Origin: Robiginitomaculum sp.
GTDB taxonomy: Bacteria > Pseudomonadota > Alphaproteobacteria > Caulobacterales > Maricaulaceae
Direction: 5' to 3'
Length of the DNA: 15,098 nt
Assembly: GCA_027071965.1 (NCBI GenBank)
Contig: JALSYJ010000115.1
Span: 1 to 15,098, forward strand
In this document: piece after piece, positions 1 through 7,137 of the stretch
Layout: each line of letters opens with the position of its first letter
Numbering within the stretch: position 1 is the stretch's first letter
Made by a program: the position numbers and the translations under genes
Notes under the pieces: generated by a model
What the model was told of the DNA's origin: nothing
Database searches by the model: none
Seen by the model: only the letters and a program-made list of their open reading frames with translations

Positions 1-151
1 GGGGCAGGTTTTCATAGTTGTTCAAATTATCTGCTCTTGGCGCAGGAGTCTGATCTGTTTGCGCCGCATAAAGCCGAAAAGAGCCAATAGCAAGCAAGAC
101 GGTGGTTATTATTATCAGGGTGCGGAAGAAGCCGAAGAAGAACTGAGCCAT
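1..151 (-). CDS. Exported or membrane-anchored protein, N-terminal fragment (function unknown)
   Basis: Reading the minus strand from the ATG at 151-149 gives 50 uninterrupted codons to the window edge. The product begins MAQFFFGFFRTLIIITTVLL and continues through LAIGSFRLYAA, then turns polar and rich in Gln, Pro, Asp and Asn. This is a classic Sec signal peptide or N-terminal membrane anchor (hydrophobic core about residues 4-28), with possible cleavage after the LYAA stretch near residue 30. The mature part therefore lies in the periplasm or is anchored to the inner membrane. No clear Shine-Dalgarno sequence precedes the ATG. The gene is divergent from the ATP-grasp-like gene, leaving about 108 bases for both promoters. 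The rest of the protein is outside the window, so no family can be named. The alternative, coding on the plus strand across 59-226, gives an unconvincing acidic and Cys-containing peptide, so I prefer this reading. Confidence 0.72.
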   Translation of the reverse strand, partial: MAQFFFGFFRTLIIITTVLLAIGSFRLYAAQTDQTPAPRADNLNNYENLP

Positions 152-259
152 TTTGAGACACTTTTATTGCTTTTGTCTCTTGCTTCGCAAAGATTGCGCC
201 GCAACCATTGCCCGCGGTGTTGTTCTATGTATGTTGATGCTAAAATGGGGGCCTGTTTC

Positions 260-1228
260 ATGAATTTGCGTAATAAATATGCTGGCTGGCTGTTTGAGCT
301 GGGGCTGGAGCGAAACGGCATCAGGGCCAAAGAAACCGGGCAGTTGGTTGAATGGAACTGGGGCAATGCCAACGCGGCCCTGCGCGGCCTAATCGTGCAT
401 TTGCTGGTGCATATCCTGGGTGCGTTTAGCCGTTTGTTGCCGGGGCGACCTTATACGGTGGCATTTACGCCTAAAAACCCTTCGCCATGGTATTTGATCT
501 GGGCGGTGGTGCGTGCCGGTAATGGCCGCACTACAAGCAATTTACGAACTGCTGATATTTTGTTTTATTTTGAAGATAAGACCCTATCAAAAGCCGATGG
601 CGCATCACCAGATCCAGCAGGTGCAAATTCCGGAACACGAACCATAAATGCCAATTGCACGGATATTTCAAAAGCCAAAGTCGCAGAAGTATTTGAGCAG
701 GTGTTTGGTTATTCATTGTCGGTGGATCCTGTTACATGGCAGGGGCTGGCGGTGGAAAAATCAGATGAAAACGGCGCTCATGATGGAAGAGTGGTTCAAT
801 GCCCAACAACTCCGTTACCGGGCAAGGTGTATCAGCGATTGTTGTTAAACTCTGATAATGGAGCAAGTGTACTTGATTATCGCTCGCCAACTATCAATGG
901 CGAAATACCACTTGTTTTCATCAAGGAGCGTCCGATGAATTTCCGCTTTGCCAATTATAATACAAGGGTGAGTTTGGCAGATCCACGCAGCTTGTTTACT
1001 CCTGAAGAGTTGCAATCATTGCGTATATTTTGCCAGCATATGGGGCTTGAATTTGGCGGTCTGGATGTGTTGCGCAATCGTGAGGATGGGCGGATTTATG
1101 TGGTTGATGTGAACAAAACTGATATGGGGCCGCCTACTGGTCTTGGTTTTATCGCGCAAATTCGCGCAATTCGCATATTGGCCAAAGCGTTTCGCAATTT
1201 TATAGTTCTGGGTCGGTCACAGGTTTGA
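260..1228 (+). CDS. ATP-grasp-like protein of unknown substrate
   Basis: A 322-residue protein. The C-terminal part resembles the metal/ATP end of ATP-grasp ligases: a GGLDVLR segment (about 266-272, Asp269) followed by DGRIYVVDVNKTDMGPP (about 276-292), whose Asp283 and Asn285 sit where these enzymes carry the acidic residue and Asn that bind Mg-ATP. Upstream, VFIKERP (219-225) and AVEKSDENGAHDG (164-176) offer candidate nucleotide-contacting lysines. ATP-grasp enzymes join a carboxylate to an amine or thiol via an acyl-phosphate; the substrate here is unknown. The frame is open back to a TTG at 59, but 59-151 overlaps the signal peptide of the divergent gene. The ATG at 260, with GGGGG at 246-250, is therefore the preferred start (ATGs at 227 and 245 are alternatives). 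The MBL hydrolase gene starts 4 bases after the stop, so the two are probably co-transcribed. The fold assignment is inferred from motif spacing only. Confidence 0.7.
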   Translation: MNLRNKYAGWLFELGLERNGIRAKETGQLVEWNWGNANAALRGLIVHLLVHILGAFSRLLPGRPYTVAFTPKNPSPWYLIWAVVRAGNGRTTSNLRTADILFYFEDKTLSKADGASPDPAGANSGTRTINANCTDISKAKVAEVFEQVFGYSLSVDPVTWQGLAVEKSDENGAHDGRVVQCPTTPLPGKVYQRLLLNSDNGASVLDYRSPTINGEIPLVFIKERPMNFRFANYNTRVSLADPRSLFTPEELQSLRIFCQHMGLEFGGLDVLRNREDGRIYVVDVNKTDMGPPTGLGFIAQIRAIRILAKAFRNFIVLGRSQV

Positions 1229-1232
1229 TATT

Positions 1233-2123
1233 TTGATCCCTTATATTCATGAATTTGATTTTGCATACGGCGAGGCAAGCTGGATTTCCGGTAATGTGCG
1301 CAGACTGGTAGCTAATAATCCGGGGCCATTTACCGGTTGGGGGACGAATGTTTATTTTATCGGTAAATCCGAGCTGATTATTATTGACCCTGGCCCGGAT
1401 ACGGATGAGCATTTTGCCCTGTTGTGCAAAATAATTGGGGATTGTCCGCTGCGAGCGGTTCTTGTTACCCATCATCATCGTGACCATTCACCAATGGCGC
1501 CGCGTCTGGCCGATCATTTTGGCTGTGAGACAATTGGGTTTGGCCCGCCGCTCGTTTGTGCAGCAGACAATGGTTTTGAAGAGGCTGAGCATACGGGTTT
1601 CAGCCCGGACATAAGGGCCAGGGACGGACAGGTATTTGAGTATGAAGAGGTGAGCATAGAATGCATACATACGCCGGGTCACACCTCAAACCATATGTGT
1701 TATGCGGTATTTCCTGATAATGGTCTGGTTTGTGGTGATCATGTTCTGGGGTGGGCTACTTCGGTGGTGATTCCGCCTGATGGCAGGATGGGGGAATACC
1801 TGGACTCGCTAGAATTGGTAAAACAACGAAGTTTCTGCAGGCTGTGGCCGGGCCACGGCCCGGAAATTCCTAGGCCAGAGCCATTTTTAACCGCTTATCT
1901 GGCGCACCGGGCCATGCGTGATGAACAGATTATGCAGCAATTAGCCTGCGGTCCTCAGAACATTTCACAAATGGTGCCGATAATTTATGCGCAAACCGAT
2001 AAAAGGCTTTATCCGGCAGCCAGCGTGTCAATGCTGGCCCACTTGATCCATTTACGAGAAACCGGGCATGTGGCCTGTATTGACGAACCAGCCCTGTCAT
2101 CTTTGTGGTATCTGCCAAATTAA
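1233..2123 (+). CDS. MBL-fold metallo-hydrolase, LACTB2-like
   Basis: A 296-residue metallo-beta-lactamase-fold hydrolase. The metal-binding set is complete: HxHxDH in THHHRDH (79-85), His150 in HTPGH, Asp169 in CGDH and His208 in PGHG. The N-terminal NPGPFTGWGTNVYFIG (29-44) is characteristic of the group that includes human LACTB2. The segment from about 235 to 282 matches the small winged-helix domain found at the C-terminus of that group. LACTB2 itself is an endoribonuclease, whereas bacterial members are mostly uncharacterised hydrolases, so the substrate (RNA, thioester or other) is open. The start is a TTG at 1233: the frame is closed by a TAG at 1203-1205, no ATG lies between, and AGG at 1221-1223 can serve as ribosome binding site. 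The 4-base gap to the preceding stop suggests translational coupling. The protein is probably cytoplasmic; no signal peptide is seen. Confidence 0.9.
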   Translation: MIPYIHEFDFAYGEASWISGNVRRLVANNPGPFTGWGTNVYFIGKSELIIIDPGPDTDEHFALLCKIIGDCPLRAVLVTHHHRDHSPMAPRLADHFGCETIGFGPPLVCAADNGFEEAEHTGFSPDIRARDGQVFEYEEVSIECIHTPGHTSNHMCYAVFPDNGLVCGDHVLGWATSVVIPPDGRMGEYLDSLELVKQRSFCRLWPGHGPEIPRPEPFLTAYLAHRAMRDEQIMQQLACGPQNISQMVPIIYAQTDKRLYPAASVSMLAHLIHLRETGHVACIDEPALSSLWYLPN

Positions 2124-2135
2124 CAGGCCCTGACC

Positions 2136-3764
2136 CTAAATTGTCGGAAGCACATGGTCTTTGAATTGCTCACGCAAATCAAGTTTGGATACCTTGCCGG
2201 TTGGCCCATGGGGTAGTTCAGTTACAAACACCACATCATCGGGCATCCACCATTTGGCGATTTTATCGGTTAAAAACTCGCGAAAACTCTCAGCATCGGC
2301 TTCCATACCCTCTTTTAGCTGCACAATCAGCAAGGGTCTTTCGTCCCATTTTGGATGAGGCAAACCAATTACCGCACATTCAGCGGCCGCCGGGTGACCC
2401 ATGGCGGCATTTTCAAGGTCAATGGAAGAAATCCATTCCCCTCCGGACTTAATTACATCCTTGGAGCGATCGGTGATTTGCATATAGCCTAATTCATCAA
2501 TGGTTGCCACGTCTCCGGTATCAAACCAGCCTTCACCATCAAGAATATTACCGCCTTCGCCGCCAAAATACGCGCTGGAAATAGCGGGGCCGCGTACCAT
2601 CAGCCTGCCAAAGACCTTGCCATCACAATCCAGCTCATTGTTGTCTTCATCAACAATGCACATTTCCACGATAAATGGCGGGCGACCCTGTTTTAGGCGA
2701 TAAGAGAGTTTTTCCTCATATGGCAGATGGTCGATTTCCGGTTCAATTCTTGATACGGTGCCAAGAGGTGAGGTTTCAGTCATGCCCCATGCGTGAACCA
2801 CGTTTACACCGTATTTCTTATCAAATGTTTCCATGATTGCCCTCGGGCATGCCGAGCCGCCAATAACCACTTCCTTTAGGTGTGGCAGCTTGTTGCCGGT
2901 GCTTTCAAGATGATTAAGCAGCATCAACCATACGGTGGGAACCGCCGCTGATATGGTGCATTTTTCACCATCAAGCAGCTCAAAAATGCTTTTGCCATCC
3001 ATCATCGGTCCCGGCATAACCAAATTCATACCTACCATTGGTGCAGTAAATGTCAGAGCCCAGGCATTGGCATGAAACATTGGCACTACCATTAAACAGG
3101 TATCACTTCCCGTGATATTCATGGCATCGGGCATGGCCGCAGTCATTGCCATCAATGTGTTGGAGCGGTGGCTGTATAATACCCCTTTGGGGTTTCCGGT
3201 AGTGCCAGAAGTGTAACAAAGCCCGCATGCAGTATTTTCGTCAAAATCACCCCATTTTACGTCGTCACTGCCTTCGGCCAGCAGGTCTTCAAAGCAAATT
3301 GCATTTTTCAGTGAGGTTTCCGGCATTTGACCAGAGTCACACATGATAATAAAGCACTCAATGGTCGGGACTTTGTCCTGTACCGCTTCAAGCAAGGGTA
3401 CAAAACTTAAATCAACAAAGAACATTTTATCGCCGGCATGGTTGATAATATATACCAATTGTTCCGGGTGCAGGCGTGGGTTTAATGTATGGCAGATGGC
3501 GCCAATTCCCATAATCGCGTACCATGCTTCCATATGTCTGGCATTATTCCATGCCATGGTGCCGATGCGATCCCCCAGTTTGATACCGCGCTTTTGCAAG
3601 GCTGAAGACAGTTTTCGCGACCGATCATAAATTTCGCCATAGGTAGTGCGGGTGATCGAGCCATCCACTTGTCGTGAAATAATCTGACGGTTTGGATGGT
3701 TGATATTGGCGTGGCGTAAAATTCGATCAGTGGTCAACTGCCAGTCTTGCATCATTCCTTGCAT
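2136..3764 (-). CDS. Acyl-CoA ligase (long-chain fatty acid or 3-methylthiopropionate type AMP-binding enzyme)
   Basis: A 542-residue member of the acyl-adenylate-forming (ANL) superfamily. It activates a carboxylic acid with ATP to an acyl-AMP and transfers it to coenzyme A. All core motifs are present: phosphate loop YTSGTTGNPKG (184-194), AWGMTE (325-330), GWFDTGD (412-418), the hinge region DRSKDVIKSGG (432-442), and the C-terminal PTGKVSK with catalytic Lys524. Length and the MQDW start fit the proteobacterial long-chain acyl-CoA ligase / DmdB-like group. The acid accepted (fatty acid, 3-methylthiopropionate or another) cannot be told from sequence. The ATG is preceded by GGGGAG at a spacing of 6, which supports this start. 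It lies 21 bases after pdxH on the same strand and is likely co-transcribed. Its stop is 12 bases from that of the convergent MBL gene, with no obvious terminator between. It is cytoplasmic or peripherally membrane-associated. Confidence 0.93.
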   Translation of the reverse strand: MQGMMQDWQLTTDRILRHANINHPNRQIISRQVDGSITRTTYGEIYDRSRKLSSALQKRGIKLGDRIGTMAWNNARHMEAWYAIMGIGAICHTLNPRLHPEQLVYIINHAGDKMFFVDLSFVPLLEAVQDKVPTIECFIIMCDSGQMPETSLKNAICFEDLLAEGSDDVKWGDFDENTACGLCYTSGTTGNPKGVLYSHRSNTLMAMTAAMPDAMNITGSDTCLMVVPMFHANAWALTFTAPMVGMNLVMPGPMMDGKSIFELLDGEKCTISAAVPTVWLMLLNHLESTGNKLPHLKEVVIGGSACPRAIMETFDKKYGVNVVHAWGMTETSPLGTVSRIEPEIDHLPYEEKLSYRLKQGRPPFIVEMCIVDEDNNELDCDGKVFGRLMVRGPAISSAYFGGEGGNILDGEGWFDTGDVATIDELGYMQITDRSKDVIKSGGEWISSIDLENAAMGHPAAAECAVIGLPHPKWDERPLLIVQLKEGMEADAESFREFLTDKIAKWWMPDDVVFVTELPHGPTGKVSKLDLREQFKDHVLPTI

Positions 3765-3785
3765 GATATTCTCCCCAATTCCGTG

Positions 3786-4454
3786 TTACGGATATAATCT
3801 CATATTGTTCCATTTAGATTTATCGCTTTTTCGGGTAAACTGCAATCTATCATGCAGACGAAATGGTCGATCTCGCCAAAATTCCATTTGCACAGGGTTC
3901 AGGCGAAACCCCGACCAGTGCTCTGGACGATTTATCTTCCCAACCCCAAATTCGGCGACCTTGGCGGCAATACGTTTTTCCAGTGCAAAGCGGCTTTCTA
4001 ATGGTTCTGACTGTTTTGAGGCATGAGCGCCTATTTTGCTGTCTCTGGCCCGGCTGGCAAAGTACTCATCAGCCTCGGCAGCGCTTACAGGCTTAACAAT
4101 TCCGCGTATCCGTACTTGCCTGCGGATGCTTTTCCAGTGAAACACCAGCGCGGCTTTTGCATTGGCATGTAATTGTCTAGCTTTTGCACTGTTAAGATTG
4201 GTGTAAAAAACAAACCCTCGTTCATCAAATTCCTTTAACAGAACCATGCGCGCATCGGGCATTTTGTTTTCATCTACGCTGGCCAGTGTCATGGCATTAG
4301 GATCATTGGGCTCGTGTTTGCTGGCCATATCCAGCCAGTCACCAAACAAAACGAACGGGTCTTTGCGATCGAACAGGTCGATGGTCTCATCCTTGGCGCT
4401 GTCGCGGTAATCTTCAGCGCTGGGGCTTGCGGGAATTGAGGTTTGTTTTTTCAT
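3786..4454 (-). CDS. pdxH: Pyridoxine/pyridoxamine 5'-phosphate oxidase
   Basis: PdxH oxidises pyridoxine 5'-phosphate or pyridoxamine 5'-phosphate to pyridoxal 5'-phosphate with oxygen, using FMN. It is the last step of de novo vitamin B6 synthesis and of salvage. The 222-residue length is normal for the family. Recognisable parts are the flavin-binding split-barrel segment ARMVLLKEF...GFVFYTN (68-86), the RRQVRIRG strand (111-118), and the diagnostic C-terminal block [10 protein letters not shown] (178-187) with [12 protein letters not shown] (192-203). The protein ends WNNMRLYP, as PdxH proteins typically end in an R-L-x-P sequence. The N-terminal 25 residues are less conserved. GGGAG lies about 11 bases upstream of the ATG. 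It heads a likely two-gene operon with the acyl-CoA ligase and is divergent from the DnaJ-like gene across 46 bases, a layout I recall from other alphaproteobacteria. Confidence 0.96.
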   Translation of the reverse strand: MKKQTSIPASPSAEDYRDSAKDETIDLFDRKDPFVLFGDWLDMASKHEPNDPNAMTLASVDENKMPDARMVLLKEFDERGFVFYTNLNSAKARQLHANAKAALVFHWKSIRRQVRIRGIVKPVSAAEADEYFASRARDSKIGAHASKQSEPLESRFALEKRIAAKVAEFGVGKINRPEHWSGFRLNPVQMEFWRDRPFRLHDRLQFTRKSDKSKWNNMRLYP

Positions 4455-4500
4455 AACTCTTGTTTACTCCCTTGATACGGGTTTTGCCTAGCCTGCTGGC

Positions 4501-5271
4501 ATGAATGATTCGTTTTTGATTTTGGGCGTAGAACCCGGTGCCGATCAATCGGCTATTCGTGTGGCATATCGCAATCTGGCAAAAGTATGGCACCCTGATC
4601 AACCCAGAGGTGATGCGGCAAAATTTGTGCAAATTCGCCGGGCTTATGAGCAGTTATCAAACCACCAGTCAAATCTAGCCGGTAAAACAAATAATCGTCG
4701 GCATTTTAGCTTATTACGTAAGTTTATAAAAAGATCATCTTCAAAACCGACGGGAGAAGCGCAAACAGGGTCTGATATTCAATTGCGGCTGCAGGTGCAT
4801 ATTGACGATCTGATCAATGGCGCGATTCGTCAACTTACTTTGCCGGACGGCAGGTCTGTTGAATTTTGTATTGAAAAAGGCCATTCAGCAAATACAAAAT
4901 TAAAGCTAAAGGGTTTGGGAAAGCCGGGAAGTAACGGCGGTAGAAATGGCGATTTGCTGGTTGAGCTACAGATAAATCCTCAAAAAAACCTCTGGCTTGA
5001 AGGTCGTGACCTGCATATGGAGTTTGCACGTCCCTTGTGGGTATTGCGCAAAGGCGATGTGCAGCAAATCCGCACACCTGCAGGCTGGGTAAAACTGCCC
5101 ATTCCGCCATTATCCGGGCCAAGTACGATCATAAAAATCAGGAAAAATGGCCTGCCTGCGAACGGCCTGTTTCCTGCGGGCGATTTATTTGTGCATTTGC
5201 GCGAACAGCAATTGGCAGATACTGGCGATGCGGTTGATGCATTTCTTAAGAACTTCGGTACCGGCACTTGA
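4501..5271 (+). CDS. Compact DnaJ-like (Hsp40) co-chaperone without zinc finger
   Basis: A 256-residue J-domain protein. The N-terminal J domain (about 3-57) contains the invariant HPD motif at 31-33, which stimulates the ATPase of DnaK. A short basic, Ser/Asn-rich linker (about 58-90) replaces the Gly/Phe region, and there are no CxxCxGxG zinc-finger repeats. From about 92 the DnaJ C-terminal substrate-binding beta domains follow: [19 protein letters not shown] (94-112), a [17 protein letters not shown] stretch (140-156), then [15 protein letters not shown] (171-185) matching the second barrel. It resembles CbpA-type Hsp40 proteins more than canonical DnaJ and lacks their C-terminal dimerisation tail. 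The start is fixed by the J domain beginning at the first residues; no good Shine-Dalgarno is visible. aroC follows after 31 bases on the same strand, so co-transcription is likely. I cannot name a specific client. Confidence 0.9.
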   Translation: MNDSFLILGVEPGADQSAIRVAYRNLAKVWHPDQPRGDAAKFVQIRRAYEQLSNHQSNLAGKTNNRRHFSLLRKFIKRSSSKPTGEAQTGSDIQLRLQVHIDDLINGAIRQLTLPDGRSVEFCIEKGHSANTKLKLKGLGKPGSNGGRNGDLLVELQINPQKNLWLEGRDLHMEFARPLWVLRKGDVQQIRTPAGWVKLPIPPLSGPSTIIKIRKNGLPANGLFPAGDLFVHLREQQLADTGDAVDAFLKNFGTGT

Positions 5272-5302
5272 GGTTGACGGCTGTATCGGCTTTAACCAGA
5301 TT

Positions 5303-6394
5303 ATGAGCTATAACACATTTGGACATTTATTTCGTTTTACCAGTTGGGGTGAAAGCCACGGCGCGGCCATTGGCGCGGTGGTTGATGGCTGCCCGCCAGG
5401 CCTGGTTTTAAGTGAAGATTTAATTCAACCGTTTTTAGATGCACGAAGACCCGGAGCATCAAAATATGTAACCCAGCGCAAAGAGCCGGATCGGGTGAAA
5501 ATATTATCTGGTGTGTTTGAGGGTTTGACCACCGGGCATCCAATTAGTCTTTTTATTGAGAATGAAGATGCCCGCTCAAAGGATTATGGAGATATTTCCA
5601 ATACTTACCGTCCCGGTCATGCTGATTTTACCTATGATGCAAAATACGGATTTCGTGATTATCGGGGTGGTGGGCGATCTTCTGCCCGGGAAACTGCGCT
5701 AAGAGTAGCTGCCGGTGCCATAGCAAGACAGATACTTGGCGATAGAATCAATATTGGTGCAGCTTTGGTGCAGATCGGTGATCAACCGGTGGACCGCAGC
5801 CAGTGGGACTGGAGTGAGGTGCGCAAGAATGATCTGTTCTGCCCCTCGGCCCAAACTGCAAAAAGCTGGGATAAATTGCTTGGTGAAGTCCGTAAAAGCG
5901 GCGATTCTGTCGGTGCTGTTGTCGAGGTTATAGCTTCGGGGCTTCCTGCTGGCTGGGGCGCGCCAGTATATGACAAGCTGGATGCAAAAATAGCCGGAGC
6001 CTTAATGTCAATCCCGGCGGCCAAGGGTGTGGAAATCGGAGCTGGATTTGCTGCTGCGACCATGCGCGGCACGGATCATGCTGATGAGATGTGCATGCAA
6101 GATAATAAACCTGCCTTTCTTTCCAATAATAATGGCGGGATATTAGGCGGTATCAGCTCCGGACAGGATATTGTTGCGCGCATGGCAGTAAAGCCTACAT
6201 CCTCAATTTCAACCAAGCGCCGTTCAATCACTCGTGAGGGCAAGGAAATAGACGTGCGCACCAAAGGACGCCATGACCCGTGTGTAGGCATCCGTGCTGT
6301 TCCGGTGGCCGAGGCCATGTTGGCTATGGTATTGGCTGATGCCAAGTTAATGCACCTTGCTCAAACCGGCCGATTTGGTTCCGCCTGGGATTAA
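5303..6394 (+). CDS. aroC: Chorismate synthase
   Basis: AroC catalyses the last step of the shikimate pathway, converting 5-enolpyruvylshikimate 3-phosphate to chorismate with reduced FMN. The protein is 363 residues, the normal bacterial length. Signatures are all present: FTSWGESHG (12-20) with the conserved His19; [20 protein letters not shown] (102-121) with the conserved His106; the [10 protein letters not shown] turn (121-130); [20 protein letters not shown] (267-286); and [12 protein letters not shown] (320-331) near the C-terminus. The reading frame is open further upstream to 5147, but that part overlaps the DnaJ-like gene out of frame, and family proteins begin at the MSYNTFG sequence encoded from 5303. 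The ribosome binding site is weak, which fits translation from an mRNA shared with the DnaJ-like gene upstream. It is a cytoplasmic homotetramer in characterised members. Confidence 0.97.
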   Translation: MSYNTFGHLFRFTSWGESHGAAIGAVVDGCPPGLVLSEDLIQPFLDARRPGASKYVTQRKEPDRVKILSGVFEGLTTGHPISLFIENEDARSKDYGDISNTYRPGHADFTYDAKYGFRDYRGGGRSSARETALRVAAGAIARQILGDRINIGAALVQIGDQPVDRSQWDWSEVRKNDLFCPSAQTAKSWDKLLGEVRKSGDSVGAVVEVIASGLPAGWGAPVYDKLDAKIAGALMSIPAAKGVEIGAGFAAATMRGTDHADEMCMQDNKPAFLSNNNGGILGGISSGQDIVARMAVKPTSSISTKRRSITREGKEIDVRTKGRHDPCVGIRAVPVAEAMLAMVLADAKLMHLAQTGRFGSAWD

Positions 6395-6519
6395 GCACTC
6401 TCGTAAAAGACGCATATCATTATTTTACTGGATATTCTTAACACAACAAGCGCTTCATCTGCCGTTCAGCCAGGGTTTTCTATTCTGCAATAGTCGCTGC
6501 AAAACAACAGCGGATTTTG

Positions 6520-6525
6520 AAGGAG
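6520..6525 (+). promoter_or_regulatory. Ribosome binding site deciding the start of the glycine-zipper gene
   Basis: AAGGAG at 6520-6525 lies 8 bases before the ATG at 6534. It selects this start over the longer open frame beginning at 6357, which would overlap the end of aroC and place a non-signal segment ahead of an obvious signal peptide. Confidence 0.85.
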
Positions 6526-6533
6526 AGACCCCA

Positions 6534-7067
6534 ATGAGAAACTCACTAATCGCAGCTGCAACCTTGCTGGCCGGATTTACTATTCCTGCTGCAGCTTCTG
6601 CTGATCCTGGCAATTATAACTGCCGAAATAACAATTCAGACCAGGTAACCGGAGCCTTGATTGGAGGCCTGCTTGGCGGCGTTGTTGGTTCGCAAATTGC
6701 CCCTCATGAAAGCCAGGGTGAAGGTGCGGCCATTGGCGCTGTGGTTGGTGGTCTTGCCGGAGTTGCTGTTACCAGTGGCAATAATTGCGGTAATGCATAT
6801 CGGAATGTTCAGTATAATAACCGTTATGGTCGTGGTTATTACAATAACCAATATCCGCATGGATATAACAGATATAATACCGGCTATGGGCAGGATCCTC
6901 ATTATAGAACCCGCCCGCATTCCAGGGCCGAACGCCGGGCAATTCGTCATGAGCGAAGGGACAGGCGATATTATAATAATCAACGTCCGCACAACCGTTA
7001 TAATCGCGGATATAACAGACCTCACAACGGCTCCAGTGTAAATATTCGCGTCAATCGCACACACTGA
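6534..7067 (+). CDS. Exported glycine-zipper protein with Asn/Tyr/Arg-rich tail
   Basis: A 177-residue envelope protein. Residues 1-23 form a clear Sec signal peptide (MRNSLIAAATLLAGFTIPAA), with likely cleavage at ASA-DP near residue 23. Residues about 38-80 are a glycine-zipper membrane hairpin, GALIGGLLGGVVGSQ followed by [15 protein letters not shown], of the kind in the 17-kDa surface-antigen / Gly-zipper 2TM families. Residues about 85-177 are low-complexity, built of short Tyr-Asn-Arg-Gly units (NRYGRGYYNNQY, RYNTGYG, YNRGYNRPHNG) and strongly basic. Two Cys residues flank the zipper (CRNNN and NNCGN), so a disulfide is possible. It probably sits in or against the outer membrane, with the tail in the periplasm or binding a polyanion; this is inference. 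It follows aroC by 139 bases with its own strong ribosome binding site and ends 19 bases before a strong terminator. Confidence 0.87.
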   Translation: MRNSLIAAATLLAGFTIPAAASADPGNYNCRNNNSDQVTGALIGGLLGGVVGSQIAPHESQGEGAAIGAVVGGLAGVAVTSGNNCGNAYRNVQYNNRYGRGYYNNQYPHGYNRYNTGYGQDPHYRTRPHSRAERRAIRHERRDRRYYNNQRPHNRYNRGYNRPHNGSSVNIRVNRTH

Positions 7068-7086
7068 TTGGCCAATACTAAAAAAT

Positions 7087-7117
7087 AAAGGCGGCCCCGA
7101 TGAGAGGGGCCGCCTTT
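7087..7117. terminator. Bidirectional rho-independent terminator between convergent genes
   Basis: A perfect 12-bp inverted repeat, AAAGGCGGCCCC (7087-7098) and GGGGCCGCCTTT (7106-7117), encloses a 7-base loop. The minus-strand transcript ends in TTTATTTTT after the stem and the plus-strand transcript in TTTGAAAT. Lying between the stops at 7067 (+) and 7138 (-), it should stop transcription from both sides, more efficiently for the minus-strand gene. Confidence 0.92.
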
Positions 7118-7137
7118 GAAATATAGCTTTTCAGTTT

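Noticed and set aside
59..226. N-terminal extension of the ATP-grasp-like gene from a TTG start
   Set aside because: It overlaps the signal-peptide-coding start of the divergent minus-strand gene, the peptide looks non-natural, and later ATG starts are available.
5147..5302. N-terminal extension of AroC by 52 residues
   Set aside because: It lies out of frame over the end of the DnaJ-like gene, and chorismate synthases begin at the MSYNTFG sequence encoded from 5303.
6357..6533. N-terminal extension of the glycine-zipper protein overlapping aroC
   Set aside because: AAGGAG before the ATG at 6534 and the signal peptide beginning there mark the true start.
6636..7064. Minus-strand open frame of 142 codons opposite the glycine-zipper gene
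   Set aside because: Its Ile/Val-rich content is the antisense image of Asn/Tyr-rich codons, and it has no ribosome binding site or homology I recognise.
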